Assembly (NCBI GenBank): GCA_948567375.1
Contig: OX419755.1
Coordinates: forward strand, 20,538,517 to 20,602,516
Length of the DNA stretch: 64,000 bases
Direction of reading: 5' to 3'
From: Lunularia cruciata
Taxonomy: Eukaryota > Streptophyta > Marchantiopsida > Lunulariales > Lunulariaceae
The notes beneath the pieces are model-generated. The model made no database searches and was not told the DNA's origin. It saw nothing but the letters and a program-made list of their open reading frames with translations. A program made the translations under genes and the position numbers. Positions 33,184 through 44,880 of this stretch are shown here, one piece after another (position 1 is the first letter of the stretch; each line of letters starts with the position of its first letter).

Positions 33184-34735
33184 ATGGATGCGCCGGGGGG
33201 ACAATTTCCCGCACCTAGCTTTCCATTCTCAAACCCATTCCACATCAAGGTTATGTACATCCAGCGTGAGCAGATGAGAGTATTGCTAGTTTATCACTTT
33301 GGTGTGGAATTCATGGATAGAGTGATGAACTCACCAAACCCGGTGATTCTACCTATGGTGATATATGACAGAGAGTGGGATTTGACAATCTACATTCTAT
33401 TATGATAATATGGATATGAATGTCCCAAATCCTCTCCTTTTCAACACTCAAGTAGAAATCCGTTATGTAGTGAGGCCGATATTGATGTTTAGAGATGTTG
33501 TGGTTATGAATTTTGGTGAGGAGTATTATCAACGAGTGATAGCTTCTGAGGTCCCAATGGTAGTTCCGATAGTTCGTGCGCCTTCCAGAGTGATTATATT
33601 GACTCTATATTGAAGTAGACGTTAGCAATTGGGTGTTGCAGGAACTATGGATCCGCAGTTGCAAGAGCTGGTGCAAGGAATGCAAGGGATGTTGAATGAA
33701 TTTTGAGAGATTAAGATGACCATAGAGACATTGCAAAGTCAAGTGCAGATCCTCAGGAACGATCAAGCCATGCAAGAAGAAGAGCCGTCTCAAAACCCAG
33801 TACTTGCGACTGAAGTACTTGGAGAGGCACCCGTGCCTACGAACCCTATCAACAATGAAGCCACATTGCTACTCCGGATGAAGAAGACCTGCAACATCGA
33901 GCCTTACAAGGGGCAGCGTACGATGGGAGTAGTGGAGAATTGGATCTCGAGAATGAATCGATATTTTTGATTGTTCTCAACAGAGATCACAGAGCATGCT
34001 GCAGGCATGTTTGCATGTGGGTACTTGACCGATAAAGCCCTCACATGGTATGATGCTTGGGAACGATCCATGTTGGTAGAGAGAAGGGAAGTCACATGGA
34101 CAGCAATGCAAGAAGGACTGCTCAAGAATTTCCAATCGGTGGATTCTGTACAGATGGCTCGAACCCAACTATGGGGATTGAGATAGAAGAATAGCGTACA
34201 AGAGTATGTGGAGACATTTCTAGATCTACAAGTCGCAATTACCGACATGAGTCCCACAGAGGCTCTCGATAATTTCAAATGAGGGTTGAAAGAGCGGATT
34301 CGCCAAGAAGTCATGGTGCAAAACCCTCGCACGGTATTTGAAGCTATTGCTTGTGCGCAGAGAATAGCCGGAGCATTAGGTGGAGGTGAAGGAGTAGTTC
34401 CACCTCAACATTATCGGGCAGAAATACCACACATGGGTGGACCAGTACCGATGGAATTGGGCAACCTTTGATTCCGGGATCGAGGAGCACGGCCGCTTCA
34501 AGGAGAGCGAGGACGGGTAGAAGAACGAAGAGATGGAGTCCCACGAGGAGAAGAGACTCAAAGAGAACAACGCCATTGTTACAATTGTGGCCGTATTGGG
34601 CACATATCTACCAATTGTCGCACTCGTTTCCCTAGAGGCCCTCGGCCTTCGTACAGGCGATCTTTGAACAACATAGAGAGACACATTGAAGAGGAGGAGG
34701 TGGAAACCACTTTGGAAAACAAAGATTGCCAGTAA
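33184..34735 (+). pseudogene. C gag with intact zinc knuckle
   Basis: The N-terminal part is in two short frames (33184-33405 and 33410-33613). Each carries a version of a 'HFG-E-F-M/Y-x-R-V-M-P-V-I/V' module, apparently an internal duplication. From 33716 one frame runs to the knuckle: TIETLQSQVQILRNDQAMQE, NIEPYKGQRTMGVVENWISR, CGYLTDKALTWYDAWERSM (capsid-like gag domain), MVQNPRTVFEAIACAQRIAG, and CYNCGRIGHISTNC at 34577-34618 with all C-x2-C-x4-H-x4-C ligands. In-frame stops at about 33968, 34184, 34279 and 34469 look like single transitions. A frame change between about 34740 and 34810 separates gag from pol. Confidence 0.9.
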
Positions 34736-35202
34736 ATGTACCTTGCGGCCTTACTGGCTCAATAAGGAAGCAGAGAAGCAAGGGAAGGAAGAAGAATAAT
34801 GTGCAAAGATCCCGAAAGGCAACCTCACAATTGATTGTCGTGAATGGAATCCTAGAAGATAATCAAGTGAGAGTATTAATAGATCCGGGAGCAACAGAGA
34901 ATTTCTTGTCTCGCTCTATTGCAATAAGCTTGGGAATGGATCTAGAGAGAGATGGAAGTGAAGAAGTAGAGTTACCAAATGGGCAAACAAAGAAGATTGA
35001 ATCATTACCTAGACGGGTAACCCTCCCTGTAGGAGAATATCAAGAAGCAATTGAGTGGCGAGTGATCCAGTTAGCCCGTTATGATGCAATTTTAGGCATG
35101 CCATGGATGGAGCAGTACAACCTAATGGTGGATTGGAGGAAGAAAGTAGTGAGAACCCACCAATGGTCAATCATTGGGGTTAAAGAAAAATCACACAAGT
35201 AG
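34736..35202 (+). pseudogene. C aspartic protease domain
   Basis: Within the frame 34726-35202: VNGILEDNQVRVLIDPGATE, with DPGAT as active site (usual form DSGAT/S), then LARYDAILGMPWMEQYNLMV, the conserved C-terminal element. Uninterrupted. Only a stop at 35200 separates it from the RT linker. Confidence 0.9.
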
Positions 35203-36760
35203 AAACTGCCTCTATATGTCGTAGGGACGACAACTGTCTGTAAGATCGATAGATGTTTTATGGGTCTAATAAGAGAAGTCCAGAGTGCACAACTCGCTGG
35301 AAAAATTCTTGAGAAATTGAAGGATGTAGTGGATGAGTTTCAAGATGTCTTTCCCGATGATCTACCCTAAGGATTACCACCTAAAAGGCGAGTAGATCAC
35401 AAAATAGAGACACTCTCGGGGAAGACACCTCCTTGTAAGGCCCCATATCGCCTATCACCTCATGAGTTGGAGGAGTGTAAGACTCAAATTGAGGAGATGC
35501 TACAGAAAGGGCTCATCCAACCTAGCATATCACCATATGGGGCCCCTGTCTTGTTTGTGAAGAAGAAGGATGGTACAATGCGCATGTGCATTGACTATCG
35601 GGGTCTCAATCAGCAAACAGTGAAGAACAAATACCCCTTACCTCGCATGGATGACCTGTTTGATCAACTCCATGGAGCGAGATACTTCACCAAACTGGAC
35701 TTGCGGAGCGATTACAATCAAATCCAAATTGTAGAGGAGGATGTGTACAAAACTGCCTTTCGAACCAGGTATGGCCACTTTGAGTATCTTGTGATGCCTT
35801 TTGGCCTCACCAATGCGCTTGCCACTTTCATGAGCCTAATGAATGACATATTTTGTCCATACTTGGATAAGTTTGTTATCGTCTTCTTGGATGATATCTT
35901 AGTATATAGTAGCACAATGACAGAACACAAACAACATCTACGAGAGGTCCTCTAGATTCTAAGACAGAATCAGTTGTACGTCAAAATCTCAAAGTGTGAG
36001 TTTGGCAAGTCTGAAGTAGACTACTTAGGGCATAGAGTAAGTGCAGAGGGCATTCAAGTATTGACAGATAAAATAGAGGTCATTCAAAAATGGAGTGCCC
36101 CAGAAGATCAGACTCAACTTAAGAGCTTCTTGGGGTTGACGGGATTCTATCGTAGATTTGTCAAGGACTTCTCCAAGGTTGCACAGCCTTTAATGGCACT
36201 ACTTGGCAAGGGGAAGAAGTGGACATGGGGAACTGCACAAGAGTTGGCCTTTTAAGAATTGAAGGCCGCCTTGCTACATGCACCAATCTTGAAGTGATAT
36301 GACCCAAAACGTCCAATCAAGTTAGCTACGGATGCATCAGGCGTAGCAATAGGAGCAGTCCTACAACAAGAGTGGCATGACGGATGGCATCCAATTGCAT
36401 ATTTCTCTCGAAAGTTGTTACCGGCAGAGCCCAACTACCACACCACAGAACGAGAAGAGCTGGCCATCGTTCTAGCAACCAAGCATTGGAAGCACTACCT
36501 GGGCGAGAAGGCATTTGTAGTAGAGACAGACCACAAACCTCTAGTCTACCTCAAGACGCAGAAGGATCTATCTCATCGCCAAATTTGGTGGGGAGAGTGG
36601 CGACAAGGCTTCAACATGACAATCACCTACGTGGAAGGTAAGAAGCAACTTGCAGATGCATTCACCCGCATGCCAATGGTCAACAACTTGGCGGTAGAGG
36701 TTAAGATTAACCCTGAATTCTGGCAAGAGATTCTAGCTACTACAAAAACTGATCTATAGA
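35203..36760 (+). pseudogene. C reverse transcriptase and RNase H
   Basis: [37 protein letters not shown] (motif A Asp), [15 protein letters not shown] (motif B), [13 protein letters not shown] (catalytic FLDD, codons 35884-35895), then [20 protein letters not shown]. RNase H keeps its four acidic residues: KLATDASGVAIGAVLQQ, TTEREELAIVLATKHW, VVETDHKPLVYL and KKQLADAFTRMP. Stops at about 35368, 35953, 36253, 36295 and 36757 are the only damage, and most need one C-to-T or G-to-A change. Confidence 0.93.
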
Positions 36761-37930
36761 TTGTAGAAAGGCAATCGTCCAAAGGTGTCACCAGCACCCA
36801 AGGACTCACCTTTTGGAAGGTGTGGATCCCAAATGTCCCAAAATTACGTACCACCATTCTAGCGGAATGTCATGATTCGGCCATTGTAGCTCATGTTGGA
36901 GTGGACAAGACCTTGGAGGCAATCAAGCGCCATTACTATTGGCCCAAGATGAGTAACAACGTGATGGACTATGTGCGTAGATGCCTACTTTGTCAACAGA
37001 ACAAAGCTTCTAATCAAGCTCCTGCAGGGCTCCTTCAACCTCTTCCCACTCCTATCCAATGTTGGGAACAAGTGAGTATGGATCTCGTTTGTGAATTACC
37101 CAAGACCACCTCAAGGTTTGACTCCATTGTGGTCTTTGTGGACCGGCTCAGCAAAATGATTCATGTACGCCCTACCACCAAGGAGGTGACCGCTCCACAA
37201 CTAGCTCAACTATACTAAGATGCAGTCTTTGCTCACCATGGCTTGTCTAGAGTACTCATCACCGATAGAGGCACCCAATTCACCAGTTTGTTTTGGCGAA
37301 CACTCTTTGGTTTCTTCAAAACCAAGTTGGCCATGTCTACAGCTTACCACCCACAAACAGATGGCCAAACAGAGCGGGCTAATCGCACGATTGAAGACAT
37401 GTTACGCGGCTTCACCTTAGAAGAGCAAGAGAGGTGGGACACACTACTACCGCTGGTGGAATTTGCTTACAACAATTCAGTGAATGCCTCCACCCAGGTC
37501 ACTACGTTCTTCCTCATGTATGGTGAGCATCCCTTCACACCTTCTAGCTTGATGAAGATCCGTCCAGTGACTACCAAGGTTGATGCAGTCAACACATTTG
37601 TTTCTAGAATACAACAAGGTGTGGAGAGCGCCAAGCACAGGTTACAGATTGCGCAAAATCAACAAAAGCAGTATGCTAATGCACACCGTAGGCACATGGA
37701 GTTCAATGTTGGGGATCAAGTGTGGCTATCGACAACCAACCTCACATTAGTTGGATCTCGTAAGCTCAGACCTCGTTTTATTGGGCCTTTCTCGATTCTT
37801 CGTCGCATCGACGCTGTGGCCTATCACCTTGAGCTACCACCACACATGAAGATCCATCTAGTGTTCCATGTCTCCCTATTACGCAGATATGCTCCTTGAT
37901 CAGGCCAAGGTACTTCCACATAGGACATTC
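36761..37930 (+). pseudogene. C integrase
   Basis: HHCC zinc domain intact: AECHDSAIVAHVGVDKTLE ... YVRRCLLCQQNK. Catalytic core intact: SMDLVCELPKTTSRFDSIVV (Asp), RVLITDRGTQFTSLFWRTLF (Asp), QTDGQTERANRTIEDMLRGF (Glu). The C-terminal GPF-type segment is GSRKLRPRFIGPFSILRRID. One stop at 37216 and two at 37897 and 37921. The domain order and spacing are those of a complete gypsy integrase. Confidence 0.93.
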
Positions 37931-37939
37931 GACCTTGTC

Positions 37940-38148
37940 CGACAATCATTGATGGCATAGAGGAATATGAAGTGGAGCGGATTCTCCAAAAGCGCATGCG
38001 TGGTACTCGCCATCCGCGGGTGGAATATCTAGTACAATGGAAAGGTTACCCCCTCTATGAAGTAACCTGGGAACCTGCTGCCAATTTGGCACATGCACTG
38101 GTGTTGGTGCAAGCATTTGAGCAACAATTGCACAACGTTACGTCTTAA
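37940..38148 (+). pseudogene. C chromodomain
   Basis: EEYEVERILQKRMRGTRHPR then VEYLVQWKGYPLYEVTWEP and AANLA, a well-preserved chromodomain in the pol frame, ending at a natural stop (tcttaa, 38143-38148) next to the polypurine tract. Chromodomain-bearing gypsy elements tend to insert in heterochromatin. Confidence 0.92.
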
Positions 38149-38161
38149 AAAGAGGGAGGTC
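38146..38161 (+). other. C polypurine tract
   Basis: aaaaagagggaggtc directly before the 3' LTR; the plus-strand primer site. Confidence 0.85.
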
Positions 38162-38903
38162 TCTAATACCAAGGGTTAGCCATATGATCTAGATGTGAAA
38201 TTCGGTTTGGTAATATCTAGAATGATGTTATACATGATGGTCAAAATAGATCAGATAGAAATATCACCAAAAGAGTACTTCTACTATTAGGGTAGAAACC
38301 GAAATAGACTTGAGAACCTTAGAACCAATAGCTAGACATATGATTTAAAAGGTGAGAATTGGTTTGGTAACATCTAGAATGATGTTACACATGATGGACT
38401 AAACAGATTAGAAAGAGGTATCACCAAAAGAGGACTTCTACTAATAGAGTAGGAATCGAAATATGCCTGAAATCTTTGAAGGCAATTTCGGAGGCCTAAA
38501 CGGATGAATTAGGCCTTGAAAATGTGCAGATTCCCCCTCCCCCCAACGTAGGAAAGATTGGCCTTCCCTTCCCCTGATTTGTCTCATCGAGAGCTTTCCA
38601 ACGGTACCTTACTCATGTGATTTTGAGATTTCTATAGGAAGATTCCCTAAAAGATTCACTCCGGTCAAAGCTCGTTTGACCAACCAGATAGGACCTAGAC
38701 TAGACAGGTCACCCATCCAAGTAAGTAATCCAAGGGTGGAGCTTGCTGACATGTCACCTATCTGTGTCTCTAATCCTATGTGGAGCTTCCTTGGAGGAGA
38801 TCCTCTTTGTCTATATAATAAAGAGAAGGTGCTCCCTTGGGGCATCGAATGTTTGAGTGTGCAATTTGTGTTTTCTCTCTTCTCTTGTCCTCGGAGTATT
38901 ACA
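38162..38903 (+). repeat. C 3' LTR
   Basis: 742 bp, starts tctaataccaaggg (TG changed to TC), ends gtattaca. It carries the same 155-bp duplication and TATA region as the 5' LTR. Confidence 0.95.
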
Positions 38904-38908
38904 AGTGG

Positions 38909-39330
38909 GTAGCAAGAAACATCAACGTTGTATGGGTATGGACAAATGAGGAGCAAGAAACATCAATGCTACACGAGAAGGGACTATGCAACTCAAACAA
39001 AGGCAAACAAAGAAGCAAGTAAAAGCATTGAAAAGATTAGAGCATCTCGCACAAGGGCAGCGCATGGAGGCATTGTAACAGAGTGTATGCACTAGACCAT
39101 TGGAAGAAGCCCGTGAGTAAGAGATGTTTCATGTTCTTGATCTATCATTCTTGAATCTTTTTCTCATTACTCTTTAGATTCTACACAATGATCAATTTCA
39201 AAGTTGGATGGTAGTACATTTTGAAACAACTTTCATAGAATCAATGATGGAGAACCCAAATCCTATCATCATGATAGTGTTTACTTATGGATAGATTTGT
39301 GACTTAATAATCTATGCGCATTTATAAATA
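38909..39330 (+). pseudogene. Remnant of a further chromovirus-like element (gag N-terminus)
   Basis: After the C insertion, 39072-39095 (gtaacagagtgtatgcactaga) resembles a degenerate PBS plus leader of element C (tggtatcagagcgagtgttctag). About 100 bases later the translation HFETTFIESMMENPNPIIMI resembles HFGVEFMDRVMNSPNPVILP from the C gag start. It breaks off near 39330. It therefore looks like the 5' end of a related but much older element, with no LTR or pol recognised around it. Confidence 0.45.
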
Positions 39331-41833
39331 GAAGAGTCCTTATTTTTTTCAAGAGCTTCAAAGTGAAATTGTGTGGTTCATTCGTCATAAAGGGAAAAAA
39401 ACAAATTTGACAAAATTGTATTTACTTGGATCCAAATAAGAGAACTTTGGACTTCTTTGACTATTAAGTGAGATAAAGAGTGGAATTTGGGAAGAGAGGA
39501 ACTGACATGCTATGAATAAGAGTTAAACATTAAATGATCTGAGCAAATTTTCAATGGAATATGATAATTGAATAAATTAGATAAAATTCAAACCCAAGTT
39601 TACAAATCAGAAGATTTGGAGAGTCTTGTAAACTATTTTCCTGATTTGTCAATAGGATTGGAGGGTAAACATAGTGCTAAAGATGTTAAACTCAAAAAAA
39701 ACTCTAATCAAGTCAATTTCAAATCAAATCTGATCAAATGAAATTGGAACTTTGGAAATGAAAGTGTGGAGAAAGATATGATAATAAAGCTTAGAAGTTT
39801 GGTAATCTCATGTTCTTATTCCAATCAATTCATATGAAAATTTTAAATCATATTAGTGGTTATGTTTTGCATCTTTGTGCAAATGCTTTATATAAATTAA
39901 TCAAATCTAAAATTCAAACTCTAAGTACAAATATATTTAGGTTTACATCACTCACAAGTTATCTAATTCAAGAATTATTTTATATCTAAATATTTAAAAT
40001 TTCTAAATTTCATATAAATTTAGACAAGAACATAATTAACTATTTATAAATTTTAGTTGACTTAATATTTATAGAGAATGAAAATTAATAAAATAATTTT
40101 TTCTTAAATTTTTATTACAAATATAAAAAATTTGATTTCAAATTTTTGATTTGAAATCATAAATGAAATATAATAACTTTTATAAATATTTCCTATTACT
40201 TTTTATATATCTTAGGTACAATTTAATCAAAATTGTGCAAGAATAAAAAATTTAACACTATTTAGAACTTTGAAATTAATCTTAAAACTACATAAATCTA
40301 TCAAGTTTAAGATTTTGTGATCAAATTCAAAATTATTTCATATTATTGAAAATTTTATTTCATAAATCTTTTGTTGAATTTAAAGTCATTTAAATATGAC
40401 TATAGAAAAAAAAGATATTTTAATATATCTTGTAATTTTCCTTTAAAAAAATTTGAAATATCACAATTTTGGATACAAATTAGATGTAAGATTGAAATAT
40501 AAATTGAAAAAAAAAACTTAATTTAGTTTTTTTACAAAGCAAGAAAATTTTGAAGTTAATTTTAATAAAAAATATAGAGAATTTTCATCAAAAACATAAA
40601 GAATTGGTATTAAAAATTTTATGTTTAGACAACACACTTGGATAATGTTCATTCATTGCATTTAGGTAAGTTCTTTCTTTCTAAATATATTATGTATTTT
40701 TCTTTGGTAATTTTAGATTGATGATAAACATACCAAGAATGTATGTTACGATAACATGTCAAGTTTCCTATACTACTTTACTTGATAAAAGAAATAGTAA
40801 AAATAGAAATAGAAAAGGACATGCTTAAAAAAAATAGGTGGATTTAGACTAATAGTGATGAATCTACATGTAACCTTTGATTCGGATGCTCTATAACCAT
40901 AACATCCAATGTGGTCTAAAAAATAAAAATAAAACTGTTAACATGTGTGCAAATTGGTATTTATTGTGTTTAGGAGGGCTAGTACGCAAACTAGTTTGTA
41001 ATATGATGATTTAGATTTTACAAGTTACATTGATCTAGACTTAATTTAGCAATGAATGAATTTACTAGAACACTTACCCAAAGGGTGTAAACAAATATTA
41101 GTATGCCTTGTATGAGAGGCATAGTACCTTGTATGACGAGGTAGATACAAACCTCTCGTGAGCAAATCATTTATCCATTGAGTGTATGCGAATATTATCC
41201 CCTTCACAAATAGTCATCGTGCCTTGGATGAGGTGATAAACGCGAACCTCCTATAAACAAAGTCATTTGCACAAACAAACTTACAAATAAAACTAATAGA
41301 AACCTCTGTCTCTAAGACAAGGAATATCATTACATTTTTTACAAAACATTTTGATGTTTATGTTTATTTGATAATTAATATTTTGAATATATATTTCATT
41401 ATTTTTAATATTTATTTTAGAAAACAATATAAAAAAATATTTAAAAAAATATTTATATATATGTTTATATAAATAATTCATATTAATAAATTTATAAATT
41501 AAAAAATTAAAAAAATTTATCAATTAATTATTATATTTAAAATTATTTTTATATTTTATTATCGAATTAAAATTAAATTTTTATTTTTATTTTATATTTA
41601 TCAAAAATAATATAAATTAATATTCATTATATATTATAATAAATCATATTTCGAATTAAATTTTAAATATTACTATCTTTTTAAATATTTTTATATAAAA
41701 TTTCATTTTAAATTAATATAATTATTAATTGAATTTTATATTTAAAATTGAATTTTATATAATAATTTAATATTTTTATTAAAATATATAATATAAACAC
41801 TATCATAACAATAAATAAATATACCTTGAATAC
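39330..41833. other. Very AT-rich stretch, no gene seen
   Basis: About 2.5 kb, extremely AT-rich at 39900-40640 and again at 41290-41810, where hardly any G or C occurs. A weak two-copy repeat sits at 41110-41270 (ccttgtatgacgagg / ccttggatgagg). No coding pattern, LTR end or RNA gene could be made out. Confidence 0.7.
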
Positions 41834-41973
41834 AAACTAGACAAACCGACCGGACAAACAAACCTAGGATCTTTAACTGCAGAGAGTGATAACTTTCTAC
41901 TAGAAACTAGATAACCAAAAGGTAGAAATAAACCTAGGATCTATAACTGCCAGATTGTGATAACTTTGTAATA
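41834..41973. repeat. 70-bp tandem duplication
   Basis: Two copies, 41834-41903 and 41904-41973 (aaactaga...aacctaggatct). It stands at the border between the AT-rich stretch and the GC-richer gene island. Confidence 0.85.
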
Positions 41974-42099
41974 GAAATTGGTTTCTTTTCAAACATTTTC
42001 TTTTTATCACTATAAAATCTTTTTTCTTTGTTTTTGCCCCTCGAACATTATTATACAGTAAAAACACTAAAAAAAGTGGTGTTTCTTTCATTTAGACTG

Positions 42100-43637
42100 G
42101 ATAAACTTTGGGAAGATCAAGTCCGCTAAGTATTATAACAACTAATCATAATCTACTTTAATAAGCTATGTATCTACAATTTAGATCATTATCTGAAGCT
42201 TCAGAAGACGACGTGGGGATGTCATTTATGGTTGATAGCAATAGAAGAAACGGATGATAATCCAGCCAACCAACCAACATTCGCAATACTGAATTCCTTC
42301 TATATCCTTACAAAATATCTTCTGTAAGTCATTCGTAAGAAAACGCAACATTAAGAGTAAATTCACCGTTCCTACCATCCTTCTGGAGTACATGTTTATG
42401 TTCGTTACCTGAGCTGAAGATTTCGCTTGTTACAGTTACTGTCAGTGAAATTGGCGGAAAGGTTAACTGTCGAGCAGCGTGATACGTCTGGTTCATCAAC
42501 CACAGCAGAATCTTTTGTTCCTTGGCTATCGAAATTGAGCTTTCGAAACGCTCAGCAATTCTGATAAGAGTTTCTCTCTGCATATTGACCATCCCGTGGT
42601 TTTCCAGACAGATCCCACTGCAGTAGAGTCGGAGCTAACCCCTTTAGGATGGTTCCATCCACCGTGTTATCTTACTCCGGCCATCCAACCCAGGGATACT
42701 TCCGGCTTGACAGGCCAAGACGTTTCCTTGGAAATGTCATTGCCAAGATACGTAATTGTTTTATCAAACCCATCGTTAGCATTCGTAAGTATTCAAAGGT
42801 CTCTCCTGCTCGCCATGGTGCCTGATCACAGAATATTCTCAAGCAGATACTAGGATCACGAGATTCAGCAAAAGCAGAACAATATCTGTAGGTCGTTACA
42901 ATTCGCTACCACTTCCACCACATCTTCAAAGTTGGGAGTTCGTAGGTTTGAACAGCTGACATCTATTCCACAGCATTAGCTATTCACACATCGTCGTAGT
43001 CGTAACTGTGACAAAGATTTGTGTATTGCTCGATTTAAAATGGCAACTTCATAATCATCGGTACTCCCGGAACTCTAGATGGGGCTAACCTCTCAAGTCT
43101 GTCAGTGCATCTACTCCTCTCCAGAATCTGGTGTGCATGAGGACAGAAATTTTACTTCTCTATTCGAAGTCCACACATACTTGGCTGGACAGAGGGGCCC
43201 ACTTCTTGATCAAATGCACAATTCCCTGCACTTGGGGTTAAAATCAGCTTTGAGTTAGTCGAGTGAGACGACAATAGAACGTCAATGTGGAACAGCAACC
43301 ATTAGTTCTAGTGACAAGTTTTAAACTTACCAATAGCTGGACGACATAACGATCTAATATACGTCTCGTCAATCCGAAGCAGCGGATCCTACAAGAAAGA
43401 GAATAAACGTATAATTTAGAAGTTGCCACAAAAACATCCCAGCATCTGGTTCAGACCATATGATCTGGAAATACTGTGCAGTGATTCGTTGCTGTGTTCA
43501 AGCACGGATACCCAAGATGTTATCTCTGCATCTCGATATTGTCGAGGGTATAAGTCAAAAGAACTAATTGCACTGATCGTACATACCTTTTCTGTGCTGC
43601 CCCTATAATCATCTCGCAGTACGACCAGAAATCAAAC
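42100..43637 (-). other. GC-richer region downstream of POP5, possible 3' untranslated exons or second gene
   Basis: Base composition is like the POP5 gene and unlike the flanks. Minus-strand splice-like signals occur: a donor aaag|gtatgt near 43586, a tttcttgtag acceptor at about 43390, a donor ttg|gtaagt near 43327, and an acceptor ccaagtgcag near 43220. The open frame 42329-42592 (minus, 87 codons, MVNMQRETLIRIAERF...) is the longest here; a plus-strand frame at 42596-42853 also exists. I recognise neither. Spliced 3' UTR of POP5 or a separate small gene are both possible. Confidence 0.35.
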
Positions 43638-44880
43638 TTAACCATCCAATACATGGGCCTTCCGGATTGAGTTGTTGAAAAGGTCCAACTCTTCAGACCT
43701 CAAAGGTCTTTTCGCCTGAAGTTTCATTAACCCAAACTTCTCTTGATCGAACTTCACGACAGTCTTTCGGCTCGTTTTTATGTTACCTACATAGATGGAA
43801 AACCAAATCAGAAAGAGTGCTCGATATTACTTTGAAAGACCGCAACCAAGCGCTAATTATCGCTAACAGATCACTAGACCAAGCGAGTGTATGTCAATGA
43901 ATCCCTGGCAATTGCTTAAGATGCAAACCACTTCGAGTAGATTACCCAGTTCATATCCGTGCATCCATATTGCAAGTATCGTTCTGGAACAAGAAAGAAT
44001 CTGCTTTCGCTAGAGGTGAGAGCATCTATACCGCTTAAATCCAGTAGGTTGAAAAGAACTGGTACGGTGCGGATATGGGATATAAAGGTGATGGCACACC
44101 ACAGCTTTTGGAACTCATCCCGGCTGCATCTCACCAGGCATAAACCTGTAACTGGATTTAAGTATTTGACTGCAGGAGACCAGCCTTGCAATAAATTAGA
44201 ACCGCAGCAGTCAGAATATACATCAGTTCAAGTACCAACTACGAGCACTAAGGGATTTTGATTTGCCCCAGCGTGAATCTAAGAATGTTCGCATACGCAG
44301 CACGTCAGCCAATAACGAAAATAATACAGTTGTATACAGATGTATCACCACAGTCGCTTGGAGATAAAGTGTTAACAGCTCTAGAAACAGTAAGAACATA
44401 AGGTGTATGGGAATCCGGTTAGTAGAGTCCTCGTACACGGAGACTGGTCTGGAGTTAGTTAGCGCGATGTTTAAGCAATCGCGGAACCAACAACAACTGA
44501 AGATCGACGTCACCGGCCAGAGGAGCATTCTCGAGCTCATAAACCCTGATATACCCCTTAAATCTTTGCTTCACTACAGTGAGTAGTGAGTCTTAAAAAA
44601 CAGTGCCGTACAAATCTCCTCTTTCAAGTTCAGGAGTTAAAAGTTACTCAATTAAGCACAATCTCCAATTGTAACTTACAAAAGAGTGGTTCAAAAAGTG
44701 CAGCAACATACCATGCATGGATAGCAAGCACGAAGAAAGACCGTGTTCTCCAAAGTTCAATTCGATGCTCTCTTGAATCGTCATATTCACGAGTTGAGGA
44801 GTTAGGGTAGCAGAGTCAGGCCAAGGCGTCCCGAGCCAAATGATCTCCATCAACAGGTAACGTCTCTTCAGTACTACCAT
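43638..44880 (-). CDS. POP5: RNase P / RNase MRP protein subunit POP5, three exons
   Basis: Minus-strand gene with exons 44880-44712 (169 bp), 44169-44032 (138 bp) and 43786-43638 (149 bp, stop TAA at 43640-43638). They join to 456 bp and a 151-residue protein without internal stop, the usual plant POP5 length. Donors are catg|gtatgt and agcg|gtatag, acceptors ctcctgcag| and ctatgtag|; introns are 542 and 245 bp. POP5 is a core protein of the RNase P and MRP ribonucleoproteins that process tRNA 5' ends and pre-rRNA. Recognised by MVVLKRRYLLMEI at the start, NFGEHGLSSCLLSMH then VKYLNPVTGLCLVRC across the first splice, FNLLDLSGNIKTSRKTVVKF across the second, and a charged helical C-terminus. 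The start is the ATG giving the family's M-V-x-L/F-K-x-R-Y opening. Nothing in it is damaged. Confidence 0.9.

Larger units (their letters stand above)
32302..38903 (+). mobile_element. Ty3/gypsy chromovirus C, youngest element in the window
   Basis: A 6.6-kb element with two LTRs of exactly 742 bp, a perfect 5-bp duplication agtgg (32297-32301 and 38904-38908), a perfect PBS and a PPT. Its pol stays in a single frame from 34726 through the chromodomain; only point stops break it. It is the same family as B. By eye the LTRs differ at roughly 30 sites (about 4%), mostly transitions, so it is the most recent insertion here. Confidence 0.96.

Noticed and set aside
44160..44191. Alternative POP5 acceptor 22 bases upstream-like site giving an extra WSPA segment
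   Set aside because: The ctcctgcag acceptor gives MHVKYLNP, which fits the family without insertion and keeps the frame.
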